Made by a program: the position numbers and the translations under genes | The notes under the pieces: model-generated | Database searches by the model: none | Seen by the model: only the letters and a program-made list of their open reading frames with translations | What the model was told of the DNA's origin: nothing | NCBI RefSeq assembly: GCF_003086295.3 | Contig: NC_092053.1 | Location: 112,919,506 to 112,983,505, forward strand | DNA length: 64,000 bases | Origin: Arachis hypogaea | Taxonomy: Eukaryota; Streptophyta; Magnoliopsida; Fabales; Fabaceae | Reading direction: 5' to 3' | Shown here: piece after piece, positions 1 to 11,137 of the stretch | Layout: each line of letters starts with the position of its first letter | How positions within the stretch are numbered: position 1 is the first letter of the stretch

Positions 1-480
1 GGGATTGGGGATTGGATTTGCAGAATTTAAACAAGGAAAAACTAAATTGCATCAAACAGGAGAGGGAAAGGAAATTGGGATTGAACCGGATGTGAAGCAG
101 AAAAGTAAATGAACATAGAAAGCAGTAAACAGAGAAGTGAAATGGGAAATTCAGATCTCAGGACCCAGAGACTAGAAAACCAAGTCTAGATCTCAATGCC
201 TTCCTAGATCCAACAAGAACAATTGCAAGGAAATGTAAATTGCAAAGAAAAGAGATGAAGAACAATGAACCGGAAATGGAATTCAATTAACAGTAAAGAA
301 ACAGAGAGCTCCAAGATTGAGATTGAAACAGAATTTCTTCAATTCTCCAATCCAAGATCCAAGACAAATGTAAATGGAAAATGAAAGCAATGAAAACAAG
401 AAATTAAAGTTCAAAAGCTCTCCGAAAACTCTTATGAAAATTCCCAAAAGGAAAGCTCTCCCAATAACTTGAATTCTATC

Positions 481-489
481 CTATTTATA
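481..489 (-). promoter_or_regulatory. TATA box of the element D LTR
   Basis: The minus strand reads TATAAATAG, about 980 bp into the LTR and downstream of the hairpin cluster. Transcription would start near 450-455 and run leftward. This places the hairpins in U3. Confidence 0.55.
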
Positions 490-780
490 CACTTTCCAAA
501 ATGATCTTCAAGCCTTGAGTTGGGCCTTTGTTCTTGGTGGAATTGGGTTGAAAGAGGCCTTGGTTGATTGCTCTTGAAGTTTGAAGAAGAACCGAAGTGA
601 ACCAATTGAACCGGTTTTGAAGTTAGCCATAGTTGAACCTAACGTTAGGGCCAAAGTTAGGGGTCTAACTTTGACCCTAACTTTTCATAGCAGCAAGCAA
701 TATTCTCTGGTTTGGACGTTGGTGCCAACGTTAGGGGTCTAACTTTGACCCTAACGTTGGCCTTGCTTAGTGCTAGTGGC

Positions 781-1130
781 GCCAACGTTAGCCTCCAAGT
801 TAGGGGGCTAACGTTGGCGCAAACGTTGGCCTTCTCCCCCTTTGTAATTAAGGTGCCAACGTTAGCCTCCAAGTTAGGGGGCTAACGTTGGCGCAAACGT
901 TGGCCTTCTCCCCCTTTGTAACTCATGTGCCAACGTTAGCCTCCAAGTTAGGGGGCTAACGTTGGCGCAAACGTTGGCTGGCCCAGGGATGAATTTCAAG
1001 TTTCTCTTTATAACTCATGTGCCAACGTTAGCCTCCAAGTTAGGGGGCTAACGTTGGCTCAAACGTGGGGAGCCCAGGGAGTGATCTTCATGCCCAACGT
1101 TAGCCTCCAAGTTAGGGGGCTAACGTTGGG
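781..1130. repeat. Five tandem imperfect hairpins in the U3 of element D
   Basis: Five copies of a 38-bp hairpin lie at 781-818, 855-892, 929-966, 1021-1058 and 1093-1130. Each has 12-bp arms GCCAACGTTAGC and GCTAACGTTGGC (terminal C to G changes in copy 5) around a 14-nt loop, CTCCAAGTTAGGGG. Spacing is about 72-92 bp. Related but weaker AACGTTAGGG/CTAACTTTG motifs occur at about 635-760. Each arm contains the self-complementary core AACGTT. Confidence 0.85.
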
Positions 1131-1991
1131 GCTAACTTCATGCCTCCAAGTTCAATTTCACTTATTCCTTTCTTCACTTCTAGCCATTCCTCTTTGCTTC
1201 AACTTTTTTTCCAAGCTTTCTTCACCTATCATAAATCAACCAAACTCATCAAAGCTATGCTCAAAATCATGAGATATTCAATCTTTCATAATATGCAACA
1301 AATATAGCACAAAACCTCATGAAATGGCATGAATTCATATATGGTTGGTTCAATCAAGGGAAACATGAAAATCTACTCAATTAGCTTGCTTGTAGCTCAA
1401 GAAAGTGCATAATTCTAATGAAAACTAAAGAAAAATACTAGCTAAAATAGGCTAAGATGACTTGTCATCAACTTCCTTGTTAAGAAAGGTTCAATATTTG
1501 AATTTTAGAATCATATCTTTTAAATTTCTTGTTAGCCAAGTCATTAAATTTAAAAAAAATATTTCAATCATATCATTAATTTAAAAATTTCTTTTTAAAT
1601 TATTTTTCAATCATATCTTCTCAATCATATTTTATTAACCACATCCTTTTTAAAATAATTTTCAATCATATCTTTTTTATTACTGATTTCAAAATCTTTT
1701 TCAAAATCACCTAACCACTTTCTCACTTATAATTTTCGAAAAACCATCAACCACTTTTTCAAAATTCTTTTTAATTATTTTAAAATTTTAGTTTTATTTA
1801 AAAATTTGTTTTCAAAAATTTTCTCCCTCCTCACCTTTTTCTATTCAAGAACTAACACTCCTCCTCAATTAGCAATTCGAATTCTTATCTGCCTACCTCA
1901 CCCCTCTATTCCTGTTTTTCTCTGACACATTAAGGAATATCTATACTGTGACATAGAGGATTTCATACTTTCTTGTTCTCTTCTCTCTCAT

Positions 1992-3739
1992 ATGAGCAGG
2001 AACAAGGACAAAGGTATTCTTGTTGAAGCTGATCCTGAACCTGAAAGGACCTTAAAGAGGAAGCTAAGAGAAGCTAAAGCACAACTCTCTAGAGAGGACC
2101 TAACAGAAATTTTTGAAAAAGAAAAAGACATGGTAGCCGAAAATATCAACAATGCCAACAATGCAAGAAAGATGCTTGGTGACTTCATTGCACCCTCTTC
2201 TGACTTCTGTGGAAGGAGCATCTCAATTCCTGCAATTGGAGCAAACAACTTTGAGCTTAAGCCTCAATTAGTTTCTCTAATGCAGCAGAATTGCAAGTAT
2301 CATGGACTTCCATTGGAAGATCCTCATCAGTTTTTAGCTGAATTCTTGCAAATTTGTGATATTGTTAAGACCCATGGGGTTGGCCCTGAGGTCTACAGAC
2401 TTATGCTCTTCCCTTTTGCTGTAAGAGACAGAGCTAGGACATGGTTGGACTCACAACCTAAAGAAAGCCTGAACTCTTGGGAAAAGCTGGTCAATGCCTT
2501 CTTGGCAAAGTTCTTTCCACCTCAAAAATTGAGTAAGCTTAGAGTGGAAGTCCAGACCTTTAGACAGAAGGAAGGCGAATCCCTCTATGAAGCTTGGGAA
2601 AGATACAAACAAATGATCAGAAGGTGTCCTTCAGGCATGCTTTCAGAATGGAGCGACATATGCATATTCTATGATGGTCTGTCTGAACTATCCAATATGT
2701 CATTGGACAACTCTGCTGGTGGATCTCTTCATCTGAAGAAAATGCCTGAAGAAGCCCAGGAACTCATTGAAATGGTTTCAAATAACCAATTCATGTACAC
2801 TTCTGAAAGGAATCCTGTGAATAATGGGACAACTCAGAAGAAAAGAGTTCTGGAGATTGATACTCTGAATGCCATACTGGCTCAGAATAAAATATTGACT
2901 CAGCAAGTCAATATGATTTTTCAGAGTCTGACTGGAATGCAAGCTGCATCCAGTAGTAATAAAGAAGCATCTTCTGAAGAAGAAGCTTATGATCCTGAGA
3001 ACCCTGCAATGGAACAGGTGAATTACATGGGAGAACCCTATGGAAACACCTATAATCCTTCATGGAGGAACCATCCAAATCTTTCATGGAATGATCAATA
3101 GAAGCCTCAACAGGGGTTCAATAATAATGGTGGGAGAAATAGGTTTGGCAATAGCAAACCTTTCCCATCATCTTCTCAGCAACAGACAGAGAATTCTAAG
3201 CAGAGCCTCTCTGGCTTAAAAAACATAGTCTCTGATCTATCTAAAGCCACTCTCAGTTTCATGACTGAAACAAGGTCCTCCATTAGAAATTTGGAGGCAC
3301 AAGTGAGTCAGCTGAGTAAAAAGGTTACTGAAACTCCTCCTAGCACTCTCCCAAGCAATACAGAAGAAAATCCCAAGAGTGAGTGCAAGGCCATAACCAT
3401 GACCAACATGGCCAAACCTGGAGAGAGTGAGGAGGACGTGAGTCCCAGTGAAAAAAAACCTCATGGGATGTCCTCTGGACAAAAGGGAGTTCCCCTTTGA
3501 GGAACCAAAGGAATCTGAGGCTCATACAAAGACCATAGAGATTCCATTGAACCTCCTTCTGCTATTCATGAGCTCTGATGAGTATTCTTCCTCTGAAGAG
3601 GATGAATATATTACTGAAGAGCAAGTTGCTAAGTACCTTGGAGCAATCATGAAGCTGAATGCCAAGTTATTTGGTAATGAGACTCGGGAGGATGAACCCC
3701 CCTTGCTCACCAATGAACTGAATGACTTGATTAGGCAGA
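1992..3739 (+). pseudogene. gag: Element B gag polyprotein (broken)
   Basis: This is a retrotransposon Gag (capsid-like) protein that would assemble the cytoplasmic particle around element RNA. The ATG at 1992 opens a 369-residue frame with the plant retrotransposon Gag core at about residues 75-275: YRLMLFPFAVRDRARTWL, then FFPPQKLSKLRVEVQTFRQ, then SLYEAWERYKQMIRRCP. It aligns well with the gag of element A and with the stub of element C (MSRNKDK against MTKNRDK). An in-frame TAG at 3099-3101 stops it, although the same frame continues through a Gln/Asn/Gly-rich segment to 3500. The frame then shifts at an A8 run near 3451 and runs on as an acidic Ser/Glu-rich tail until element A interrupts at 3740. 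No CCHC zinc knuckle is visible. It is non-functional as it stands. Confidence 0.85.
3735..3739. repeat. Target-site duplication of element A, left copy (GCAGA)
   Basis: GCAGA directly precedes the TGATGAGCGG terminus. The same five bases follow the ...TGCATCA terminus at 15798-15802. A 5-bp TSD is normal for an LTR retrotransposon integrase. Confidence 0.95.
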
Positions 3740-5276
3740 TGATGAGCGGATATTTTATACGCTTTTTGGGGTTAATTTCATATAGTTTTTAGTATGTTTT
3801 AGTGAGTTTTTAGTTTGTTTCCATTAGTTTTTAGAAAAAATTCATATTTCTGGACTTTACTATGAGTTGTGTGTTTTTCTGTAATTTCAGGTATTTTTCT
3901 GGCTGAAATTGAGGGAGCTGAGCAAAAATCTGATTCAGGCTGAAAAAGGACTGCTGATGTTGTTGGATTCTGACCTCCCTGCACTCAAAGTGGATTTTCT
4001 AGAGCTACAGAACTCGAAATGGTGCGCTTCTAATTGCGTTGGAAAGTAGACATCCAGGGCTTTCCAGCAATATATAATAGTTCATACTTTGCTCAAAGAT
4101 AGACGACGTAAACTGGCGTTCAACGCCAATTCTCTGCCCAATTCTGGCGTCCAGCGCCAGAAAAGGATTAAAAGTTGGAGTTCAACGCCAAAAATGGATC
4201 CAAACCTGGCGTTGAATGCCCAAAACAGCCTTATGCACGTGAATTGCTTAAGTCTCAGCCCCAGCACACACCAAGTGGGCCCCAGAAGTGGATCTCTGCA
4301 CCATCTATCATAGTTTACTCATTTTCTGTAAACCTAGGCTACTAGTTTAGTATTTAAATAACTTTTAGAGACTTATTTTGTATCTCATGACATTTTTAGA
4401 CCTGAACTTTGTATTCTTTGACGGCATGAGTCTCTAAACTCCATTGTTGGGGGTGAGGAGCTCTGCTGTGTCTCAATGAATTAATGCAAGTATTTCTGTT
4501 TTCTATTCAAACATGCGTGTTCCTATCTAAGATATCCATTTGCGCCTAACTATGGAGAAGGTGATGATCAGTGACACTCATCACCTTTCTCAATCCACGA
4601 ACGTGTGTCTGACAATCACCTCCGTTCTACATCAGATTGAATGAATATCTCTTAGATTCCTTAATCAGAATCTCCGTGGTATAAGCTAGATTGATGGCGG
4701 CATTCATGAGAATCCGGAAAGTCTAAACCTTGTCTGTGGTATTCCGAGTAGGATTCAGGGATTGAATGACTGTGACAAGCTTCAAACTCGTGAGTGCTGA
4801 GCGTAGTGACAGACGCAAAAGGAGGGTGAATCCTATTCCAGCATGATCGGGAACCTCAGATGATTAGCCGTGCTGTGACAAAGCACTTGGACCATTTTCA
4901 CAAGAGGAGGGGATGTAACCATTGACAACGGTGATGCCCCAACACACAGCTTGCCATAGAAGGACGTGCGTGCGTGAATCAGAGGACAGAGGAAAGCAGA
5001 GATTCAGAAGACAAAGCATCTCCAAAACTCCAACATATTCTCCATTATTGCATAACAAGTAACCTTTAATCCATGCTCTCTTGTTTATTCGCAATTCAAC
5101 TGATAAATACAATTGACTTCCTGACAAAGAATTGCAAAATAACCATAGATTGCTTCAAGCCAACAATCTCCGTGGGATTCGACCCTTACTCACGTAAGGT
5201 ATTACTTGGACGACCCAGTGCACTTGCTGGTTAGTGGTACGAGTTGTGAAAAGTGTGATTCATAATTCGTGCACCA
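3740..5276 (+). repeat. 5' LTR of element A
   Basis: It begins TGATGAGCGGATATTTT and ends TTCGTGCACCA, directly followed by the primer binding site. U3 contains a GGCGTTCAACGCC-type palindrome cluster at 4112-4225. The TATA-like stretch TATTTAAATA near 4350 aligns with the clearer TATAAATAG of element B. Confidence 0.95.
4112..4225. repeat. Palindrome cluster in the U3 of element A (GGCGTT/AACGCC type)
   Basis: Four near-palindromes in a row: CTGGCGTTCAACGCCAA, CTGGCGTCCAGCGCCAG, a decayed GGAGTTCAACGCC, and CTGGCGTTGAATGCC. The 3' LTR has the same cluster at about 14635-14745 with slightly different decay. Confidence 0.85.
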
Positions 5277-5282
5277 AGTTTT

Positions 5283-5300
5283 TGGCGCCGTTGCCGGGGA
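5283..5300 (+). other. Primer binding site of element A (tRNA-Asp)
   Basis: TGGCGCCGTTGCCGGGGA lies 6 bp after the 5' LTR. It is the exact complement of the 3' end of plant tRNA-Asp as I recall that tRNA (ending ...CAACGGCGCCA), the primer known for the Athila group. Confidence 0.85.
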
Positions 5301-6047
5301 TTGTTCGTGTTTGAACAACTGACGGTTTATTTTGTTGCTTAGATTAGGAAAATTTTTCTTTTTGGTTTAGAGTCTCTTATTATTGTTCTTAGTTAAAAAT
5401 ATCCTTCTTCAAAACAAGTGTTACATTTACTGCCCAATTGGCTAGAGCGTTGGTCTAAGTCCGTGGCAGTTTAGTACACTCTTTTTAAAATCTTTTTCAA
5501 AAATAATATTTTCTCTATTAAATTTTGTGCCAAACTTTAAGTTTGGTGTTTTCTAGTTGACTTCCCTTTAATTTTCGAAAATTTTAAAGTTTGGTGTTCA
5601 TTCTTCATGTTCTTGTGTTCTTGTGAGTCTTCAAAGTGTTCTTGAGTTTTCCTTGTGTCTTGATCTTAAAATTTTAAGTTTGGTGTTCCTTGGTGTTCTC
5701 CCTCCAAATTTTTCGAAAACAAGGAGCATTAGATCTAAAAAATTTAAATCTTGAGCTATTTTATTGTTTTTCTCTTTCCTCACTAAATCCAAAAATATCT
5801 TTTCTCTCTAATTTTAAAACAAATTTTCGAAAATTATTTTTTAAAAAAAAAAATAAATTCAGATTTTTTTTTCAAAATTTAAAATCTTTTCCAAATCATA
5901 TCTTTTTCAAAATTTCCTTATCACTTTCTCTCCCCTCATTTTTTTTCGAAAATCTTCACCTATTTTTATTTATTTTATTAATTATTTTATTTTCGAAATA
6001 AATAAATAAATATTTTCTCTATTTTACATCATCTCCCTTTCTCCATC
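5301..6047 (+). other. Untranslated leader of element A
   Basis: An AT-rich, T-rich region without coding signal between the PBS and the gag ATG. The motif AAGTTTGGTGTT occurs three times, at 5539-5550, 5587-5598 and 5676-5687. The same motif recurs before the third ORF and against the 3' LTR. A short tRNA-like string near 5430-5465 was noted but not supported as a tRNA gene. Confidence 0.7.
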
Positions 6048-7226
6048 ATGGATCTAAGCAGAAATGAACAGTCCAAGAGAACTCTGGGGTCATATTCTAA
6101 CCCCTCCACTGCTTCATATGGAAGTAGCATCTGCATACCTTCCATTGGAGTCAGTAGCTTTGAGTTGAATCCTCAGCTCATTATCATGGTGCAGCAAAGT
6201 TGCCAGTATTCCGGTCTTCCACAGCAAGAACCTACAGAGTTTCTGGCACAGTTTCTACAGATTGCTGACACAGTACATGATAAAGAAATAGATCAGGATG
6301 TCTACAGACTATTACTGTTTCCATTTGCTATAAAAGATCAAGCTAAGAGGTGGTTGAATAACCAACCTAAGGCCAGCATAAGGACATGGAAACAGCTGAC
6401 AGAAAAATTCCTGAATCAATACTTTCCCCCAAAACGGATGACATAACTAAGGCTGGACATCCAAGGCTTTAGACAAGGAGATAGTGAATCTCTTTATGAT
6501 GCCTGGGAGAGATACAGAGAGATGCTACGAAAATGCCCCTCTGAAATGTTTTCGGAGTGGGTTCAGTTAGACATCTTCTATTATGGGCTTGCAGAAGGAG
6601 CTCAGATGTCTCTAGATTACTCAGCTGGTGGATCTATCCACATGAGAAAGACAATTGAAGAGGCTCAAGAGCTCATTGATACAGTTGCCAGGAATCAGCA
6701 TCTGTACCTAAGCAGTGACCCTTCCATGAAAGAAGAGGTCAAAACAGTAACTGCTGAACTCAGCCCTGGAGAACAAGCTGCCGAATTCAATCAGCAATTG
6801 GACTTTCTAACAAAGCAGTTAGCCGAATTCAAAGATAGACTACAAGAGACAAGGATGGCTAATATACATATGGAAGAACAATTTAAGCAAACAAAACAGC
6901 AGCTGTCAATGCAAATAACAGAAGAATGCCAAGCAGTTCAATTAAGAAGTGGGAAAACATTAAATACCCCACCTCAAGGTAGCAAAAAGCTAAGAAATGA
7001 GCAAACCACCCAAAATTCACCTGAGGACAGTAAGAGCCCAGGGAAAAGTAATTCTGGAACTAAAACACCAGAAATTTGGTGGAAGGCTGGCGCTGAACGC
7101 CCAGACCCTGCTCAGGACTGGCGTTCAACGCCAGAAACAAGGCAGTACTGGCGTTCAACGCCAGAAATAGGCAAGGATCTGGCGTTGAACGCCCAAAATG
7201 GGCAAGATCTGGCGCTGAACGCCTAA
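6048..7226 (+). pseudogene. gag: Element A gag (interrupted)
   Basis: This is the Gag structural protein of element A. The ATG at 6048 gives the best start: it begins the first conserved stretch and follows the long leader. The Gag core includes VYRLLLFPFAIKDQAKRWL and, after a break, SLYDAWERYREMLRKCPSEM. An in-frame TAA at 6444-6446 splits the core, and the same frame continues to a second TAA at 7224-7226. The C-terminal part contains the conserved CQAVQLRSGKTL stretch known at the Gag/protease border of Athila-like elements. After it come five translated GGCGTTCAACGCC palindromes, giving repeated WRSTPE and LALNAQNG peptides. No CCHC knuckle is seen. Gag, protease and RT share frame 3, so they were probably one polyprotein. 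Confidence 0.9.
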
Positions 7227-7315
7227 AATGGGCACAGTTCTGGCATTCAGACGCCAGGAACAGACAAGGAGCTGGCGTCCAATTTCACTCCAGTTTCTAA
7301 CCCTGGCACTCAATT
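7086..7315. repeat. Translated palindrome cluster at the gag/protease junction of element A
   Basis: Near-palindromes such as TGGCGTTCAACGCCAG, TGGCGTTGAACGCCCA and TGGCGCTGAACGCC repeat about every 30 bp and decay rightward. They are read through in the gag-pol frame. They match the U3 palindromes of the same element, so the motif has been placed inside coding sequence. Confidence 0.85.
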
Positions 7316-8165
7316 GCCAGTGAGGGATCAGACACACACAAATGCTGATAACAACCCCTCTAAAAAGGCTTCTTCAACCACTTCTGTAGGCAATAAACCT
7401 GCAGCAACTAAGGTTGAGGAATATAAAGCCAAGATACCTTATCCTCAAAAACTCCGGAAAGAGGAGCAGGATAAGCAATTTGCTCGCTTTGCAGATTATC
7501 TTAGGACTCTTAAAATAAAGATTCCATTTGCAGAGGCACTTGAGCAAATACCTTCTTATGCCAAGTTCATGAAAGAGATCTTGAGTCATAAGAAGGATTG
7601 GAGAGAAACTGAAAGAGTTCTCCTCACTGAAGAATGCAGTGCAGTCATTCTGAAAAGCTTTCCTGAAAAGCTTAAAGACCCTGGGAGCTTTCTGATACCA
7701 TGCACACTAGAAGGTAATTGTACCAAGACAGCTTTATGTGATCTTGGAGCAAGCATCAACTTAATACCTGCATCCACTATCAGAAAGCTTGGCTTAACTG
7801 AAGAAGTTAAACCAACCCGGATATGTCTCCAACTTGCTGATGGCTCCACTAAATACCCATCAGGCATGATTGAAGACATGATTGTCAGAGTTGGGCCATT
7901 CGCCTTTCCCACTGACTTTGTTGTACTGGAAATGGAGGAGCACAAGAGTGCCAATCTCATTCTAGGAAGACCCTTCCTAGCAACTGGACGAACCCTCATT
8001 GACGTCCAACAGGGGAAAATAACCCTGAGAGTCAATGATGATGAGTTTAAGTTGAATGCTGTCAAAGCCATGCAGCATCCAGACACATCAAAAGACTGCA
8101 TGAAAGTTGATCTCATTGACTCCTTGGTAGAAGAGATCAACATGGCTGAGAGTCTCGAATCATAG
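7227..8165 (+). pseudogene. Element A aspartic protease (retropepsin) region
   Basis: This is the retropepsin that would cleave the polyprotein inside the particle. The frame is open from 7227 to the TAG at 8163-8165, with a possible internal ATG at 7314. The active-site motif is ALCDLGASINLIP (about 7730-7770). The usual DTGAS is DLGAS, which I recall as normal for this group. The second conserved motif is NLILGRPFLATGRTLIDV (about 7950-8005). The upstream stretch KIPYPQKLRKEEQDKQFARF is the conserved lead-in of Athila-like polyproteins. Beyond the TAG the same frame enters the RT lead-in, so the stop is a disabling mutation and not a natural end. The homologous protease of element B lies at 15798-16199. 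Confidence 0.9.
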
Positions 8166-9342
8166 TTGGAAGACATCTTTAAAGATGTTCAGCCTGATTT
8201 GGAGGATTCAGAGGACATGAAAGAGCCTCTGAACTTTCTTCTGAAAGAGGAAAAACCTCCTAAATCCGAGCTCAAGCCATTACCACCATCCTTGAAATAT
8301 GCATTTCTGGGAGAAGGTGACACTTTTCCAGTGATCATAAGCTCTGCTTTAAATTCACAGGAAGAGGAAGCACTTATTCAAGTGCTAAAGACACACAAGA
8401 CAGCTCTTGGGTGGTCCATAGGTGACCTTAAGGGCATAAGCCCAGCTAGATGCATGCACAAAATCTTTATTGGAGGATAATGCTAAACCAGTGGTTCAAC
8501 CACAGAGGCGGCTAAATCCAGTCATGAAGGAAGTGGTGCAAAAGGAGGTCACCAAATTACTAGAGGCTGGGATTATTTATCCCATTTCTGATAGCCCCTG
8601 GGTGAGCCCTGTCCAAGTCGTCCCAAAAAAGGGAGGCATGACAGTGATTCATAATGAAAAAAATGAACTAGTTCCTACAAGAATAGTTACAGGGTGGCGC
8701 ATGTGTATTGACTACAGAAGGCTCAATACAGCCACCAGAAAGGATCATTTTCCTTTACCATTCATAGACCAGATGCTAGAAAGACTGGCAGGTCATGATT
8801 ATTAATGCTTTTTGGATGGTTATTCAGGCTATAACCAGATTGCAGTAGATCCCCAGGATCAAAAGAAAATAGCATTCACATGTCCATCTGGAGTGTTTGC
8901 TTATAGAAGGATGCCATTTGGGCTGTGTAATGCGCCTGCAACCTTCCAGAGATGCATGCTCTCTATTTTCTTTGATATGGTGGAAAAATTTCTGGAAGTC
9001 TTCATGGATGACTTCTCAGTATATGGAGACTCATTCAGCTCCTGTCTTGATCACCTGAAACTTGTTCTGAAAAGATGCCAAGAGACCAACCTGGTCTTAA
9101 ACTGGGAAAAATGTCACTTCATGGTGACTGAAGGGATTGTTCTTGGGCATAAAATTTCAAACAAGGGAATAGAGGTAATTGAAAAATTACCACCACCTGC
9201 CAATGTTAAGGCAATCAGAAGCTTTCTGGGGCATGCAGGATTCTATAGGAGGTTCATAAAGGATTTTTCAAAAATCGCAAAACCTCTAAGCAATCTGCTA
9301 GCTGCTGACACGCCATTTGTGTTTGACATAGAGTGCCTGTAG
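8166..9342 (+). pseudogene. Element A reverse transcriptase (broken in two frames)
   Basis: This is the RNA-dependent DNA polymerase of element A. The lead-in runs in frame 3 to about 8465, then one extra base moves the frame to frame 1. RT landmarks: GIIYPISDSPWVSPVQVVPKKGG, WRMCIDYRRLNTATRKDHFPLPFIDQML, DGYSGYNQIAVDPQDQ, TFQRCM and the catalytic FMDDFSVYG at about 9001-9027. The usual YxDD is FMDD, which I recall as the regular form in Athila-like elements. In-frame stops are TAA at 8803-8805, where the frame resumes at once, and TAG at 9340-9342. Both look like single-base nonsense changes. RNase H follows without a gap. Confidence 0.93.
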
Positions 9343-9807
9343 GCGTTTGAAACGCTGAAAGCTAAGCTGGTCACAACACCAGTTATTTCTGCACCAGACT
9401 GGACATTACCATTTGAGCTAATGTGTGATGCCAGTGATCACGCCATTAGTGCAGTGTTGGGACAGAGGCACGACAAGCTTCTGCACGTCATTTATTACGC
9501 TAGTCGCGTTCTAAATGATGCCCAGAAGAATTACACAACCACAGAAAAAGAATTACTTGCAGTGGTTTACGCCATTGACAAGTTCAGATCATACTTAGTA
9601 GGATCAAAAGTGATTGTGTATACTGACCATGCTGCTCTTAAATATCTATTCACAAAGCAGGATTCAAAACCCAGGCTCATCAGATGGGTGTTGCTTCTGC
9701 AAGAGTTTGATATAGAAATAAGAGACAGAAAAGGGACAGAGAACCAAGTGGCTGATCATCTGTCCCGGATAGAGCCAGTAGAAGGGACGCCCCCCCCCCT
9801 CTTTTGA
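9343..9807 (+). pseudogene. Element A RNase H domain
   Basis: This is the RNase H that would degrade the RNA strand during reverse transcription. It continues in frame 1 after the TAG at 9340. Recognisable blocks are [19 protein letters not shown] (first catalytic Asp), [23 protein letters not shown] (catalytic Glu) and [11 protein letters not shown] (catalytic Asp), then [12 protein letters not shown] at the C-terminal edge. The frame ends at a TGA just after a C-run (9790-9799). Frame 2 carries the integrase from about 9800, so the C-run is where a one-base length change broke the polyprotein. Confidence 0.92.
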
Positions 9808-11137
9808 GATCTCTGAGACTTTTCCGGATGAGTATTTATTTGCCATTCAGGAAACACCATGGTTTGCCGATATTGCAAACTATAAAGCTGCAAGGTTCAT
9901 ACCCAAGGAGTACAACAGGATACAAAAGAAGAAATTAATTACTGATGCAAAGTACTGCTTAAGGGATGAACCCTATCTCTTTAAGAGATGTGTAGATGGA
10001 ATAATCCGTAGGTGTGTGCCTAGAGAAGAAGCACAGAGGATCCTGTGGCATTGCCATGGATCTCAATATGGAGGCCATTTCGGAGGTGAGCGAACAGCCA
10101 CCAAGGTCCTCCAATGTGGCTTCTATTGGCCCACACTCTATAAAGATTACCGAGAGTTTGTACGTAACTGTGACAGTTCCCAAAGAGCTGGTAATCTGCC
10201 TCATGGTTACGCCATGCCTCAACAAGGAATCTTGGAAATTGAGTTGTTTGATGTATAGGGAATTGACTTCATGGGACCTTTCCCACCATCATACTCAAAC
10301 ACTTATATTCTGGTGGCAGTTGACTATGTATCAAAATGGGTTGAGGCCATTGCCACACCCACCAATGATACTAAAACAGTGCTGAAGTTCCTCTAGAAAT
10401 ATATCTTTAGCAGGTTTGGTGTCCCTAGAGTACTAATCAATGATGAAGGCACTCACTTCTGCAATAAACAGCTTTACTCTGCCATGGTTCGGTATGGAAT
10501 TCGCCATAAGGTAGCTACTCCATATCATCCACAAACTAATGGGCAAGCTGAAGTCTCTAACAGAGAATTAAAGAGAATCCTAGAATGGACAGTAAGTACC
10601 CGTAGAAAGGATTGGGCACGGAGCTTGGATGATGCTCTGTGGGCTTACAGAACTGCATTCAAGACCCCTATAGGGACCTCTCCATACCAACTTGTGTATG
10701 GCAAGGCATGTCACCTGCCCGTGGAACTGGAACATAAAGCCTACTGGGCAACCAGATTCCTAAACTTTGATGCCAAATTAGTAGGAGAAAAAAGATTGCT
10801 CCAGCTAAATGAGCTAGAGGAATTCAGATCCACAGCTTTCGAAAATGCCAAGCTTTATAAAGAGAAATAAAAAAAGTGGCATGACAGAAAACTGTCATCT
10901 AGAATCTTTGAGCCAGGACAGAAGGTTCTGCTGTTCAACTCTAGACTCAGGCTATTCCCCGGGAAATTAAAATCCCGGTGGAGGGGACCATATGTGATCA
11001 CAAGTGTATCACCATATGGTTATGTGGAGCTTCAAGATATTGATTCTGATAAGAGGTTCATTGTCAATGGACAGAGAATCAAGCACTATCTTGAAGGCAA
11101 CGTTGAGCAAGAGTGCTCAAGGCTGAAGCTAGACTAA
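9800..11137 (+). pseudogene. Element A integrase (DDE), with stops and a damaged zinc finger
   Basis: This is the integrase that inserts element DNA into the host genome. Frame 2 holds an N-terminal zinc-binding region (His in WHCHGSQYGGHFGGERT, then NCDSSQRAGN). The usual CDxCQ is CDSSQ, so the second zinc Cys is Ser. The catalytic core has the first Asp in [10 protein letters not shown], the second in [12 protein letters not shown] and the Glu in [20 protein letters not shown]. The C-terminal part includes RWRGPYVITSVSPYGYVEL. In-frame stops lie at 10256-10258 (TAG just before the first catalytic Asp), 10394-10396 (TAG) and 10868-10870 (TAA). The natural end is probably the TAA at 11135-11137. 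The motif LLGGNP in another frame downstream is shared with B. Confidence 0.92.

Larger units (their letters stand above)
1..1470 (-). mobile_element. LTR of a minus-strand LTR retrotransposon (element D), left end outside window
   Basis: Read on the minus strand, the sequence starts at 1470 with TGATGACAAGTCATC, a TG-type LTR terminus. It runs through a U3 with hairpin repeats, a TATA box (481-489) and a transcribed-looking pyrimidine-rich stretch to position 1. The right boundary at 1470 is sharp: from 1471 the sequence becomes the AT-rich leader of element B. The 5 bp after the terminus are ACTTC, the expected target-site copy, but the matching copy lies left of the window. No coding potential is visible. 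It could be a solo LTR or one LTR of a full element; the window cannot decide. Confidence 0.75.
1471..3739 (+). mobile_element. Element B, left part: leader and gag of an Athila-like Ty3/gypsy retrotransposon
   Basis: This is the left visible half of element B, which resumes at 15798 after the insertion of element A. Positions 1471-1991 are AT-rich leader like the leader of A. The PBS and 5' LTR of B are not visible and must lie left of element D, which interrupts the leader at 1470/1471. The right boundary is fixed by the GCAGA target-site duplication. Confidence 0.8.

Noticed and set aside
781..1130. Transcription terminators
   Set aside because: Rho-independent terminators do not apply to plant nuclear DNA; the hairpins are tandem repeats in an LTR.
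1988..2248. 86-codon minus-strand ORF
   Set aside because: Shadow of the element B gag frame.
5430..5465. tRNA-like string in the leader of A
   Set aside because: It resembles part of a tRNA arm only; no full cloverleaf could be built.
5690..6001. 103-codon ORF rich in Phe, Leu and Ser
   Set aside because: A product of the T-rich leader; it precedes the gag start and has no similarity to anything.
7586..8176. 196-codon minus-strand ORF
   Set aside because: Antisense shadow of the element A protease; the plus strand carries clear retropepsin motifs.
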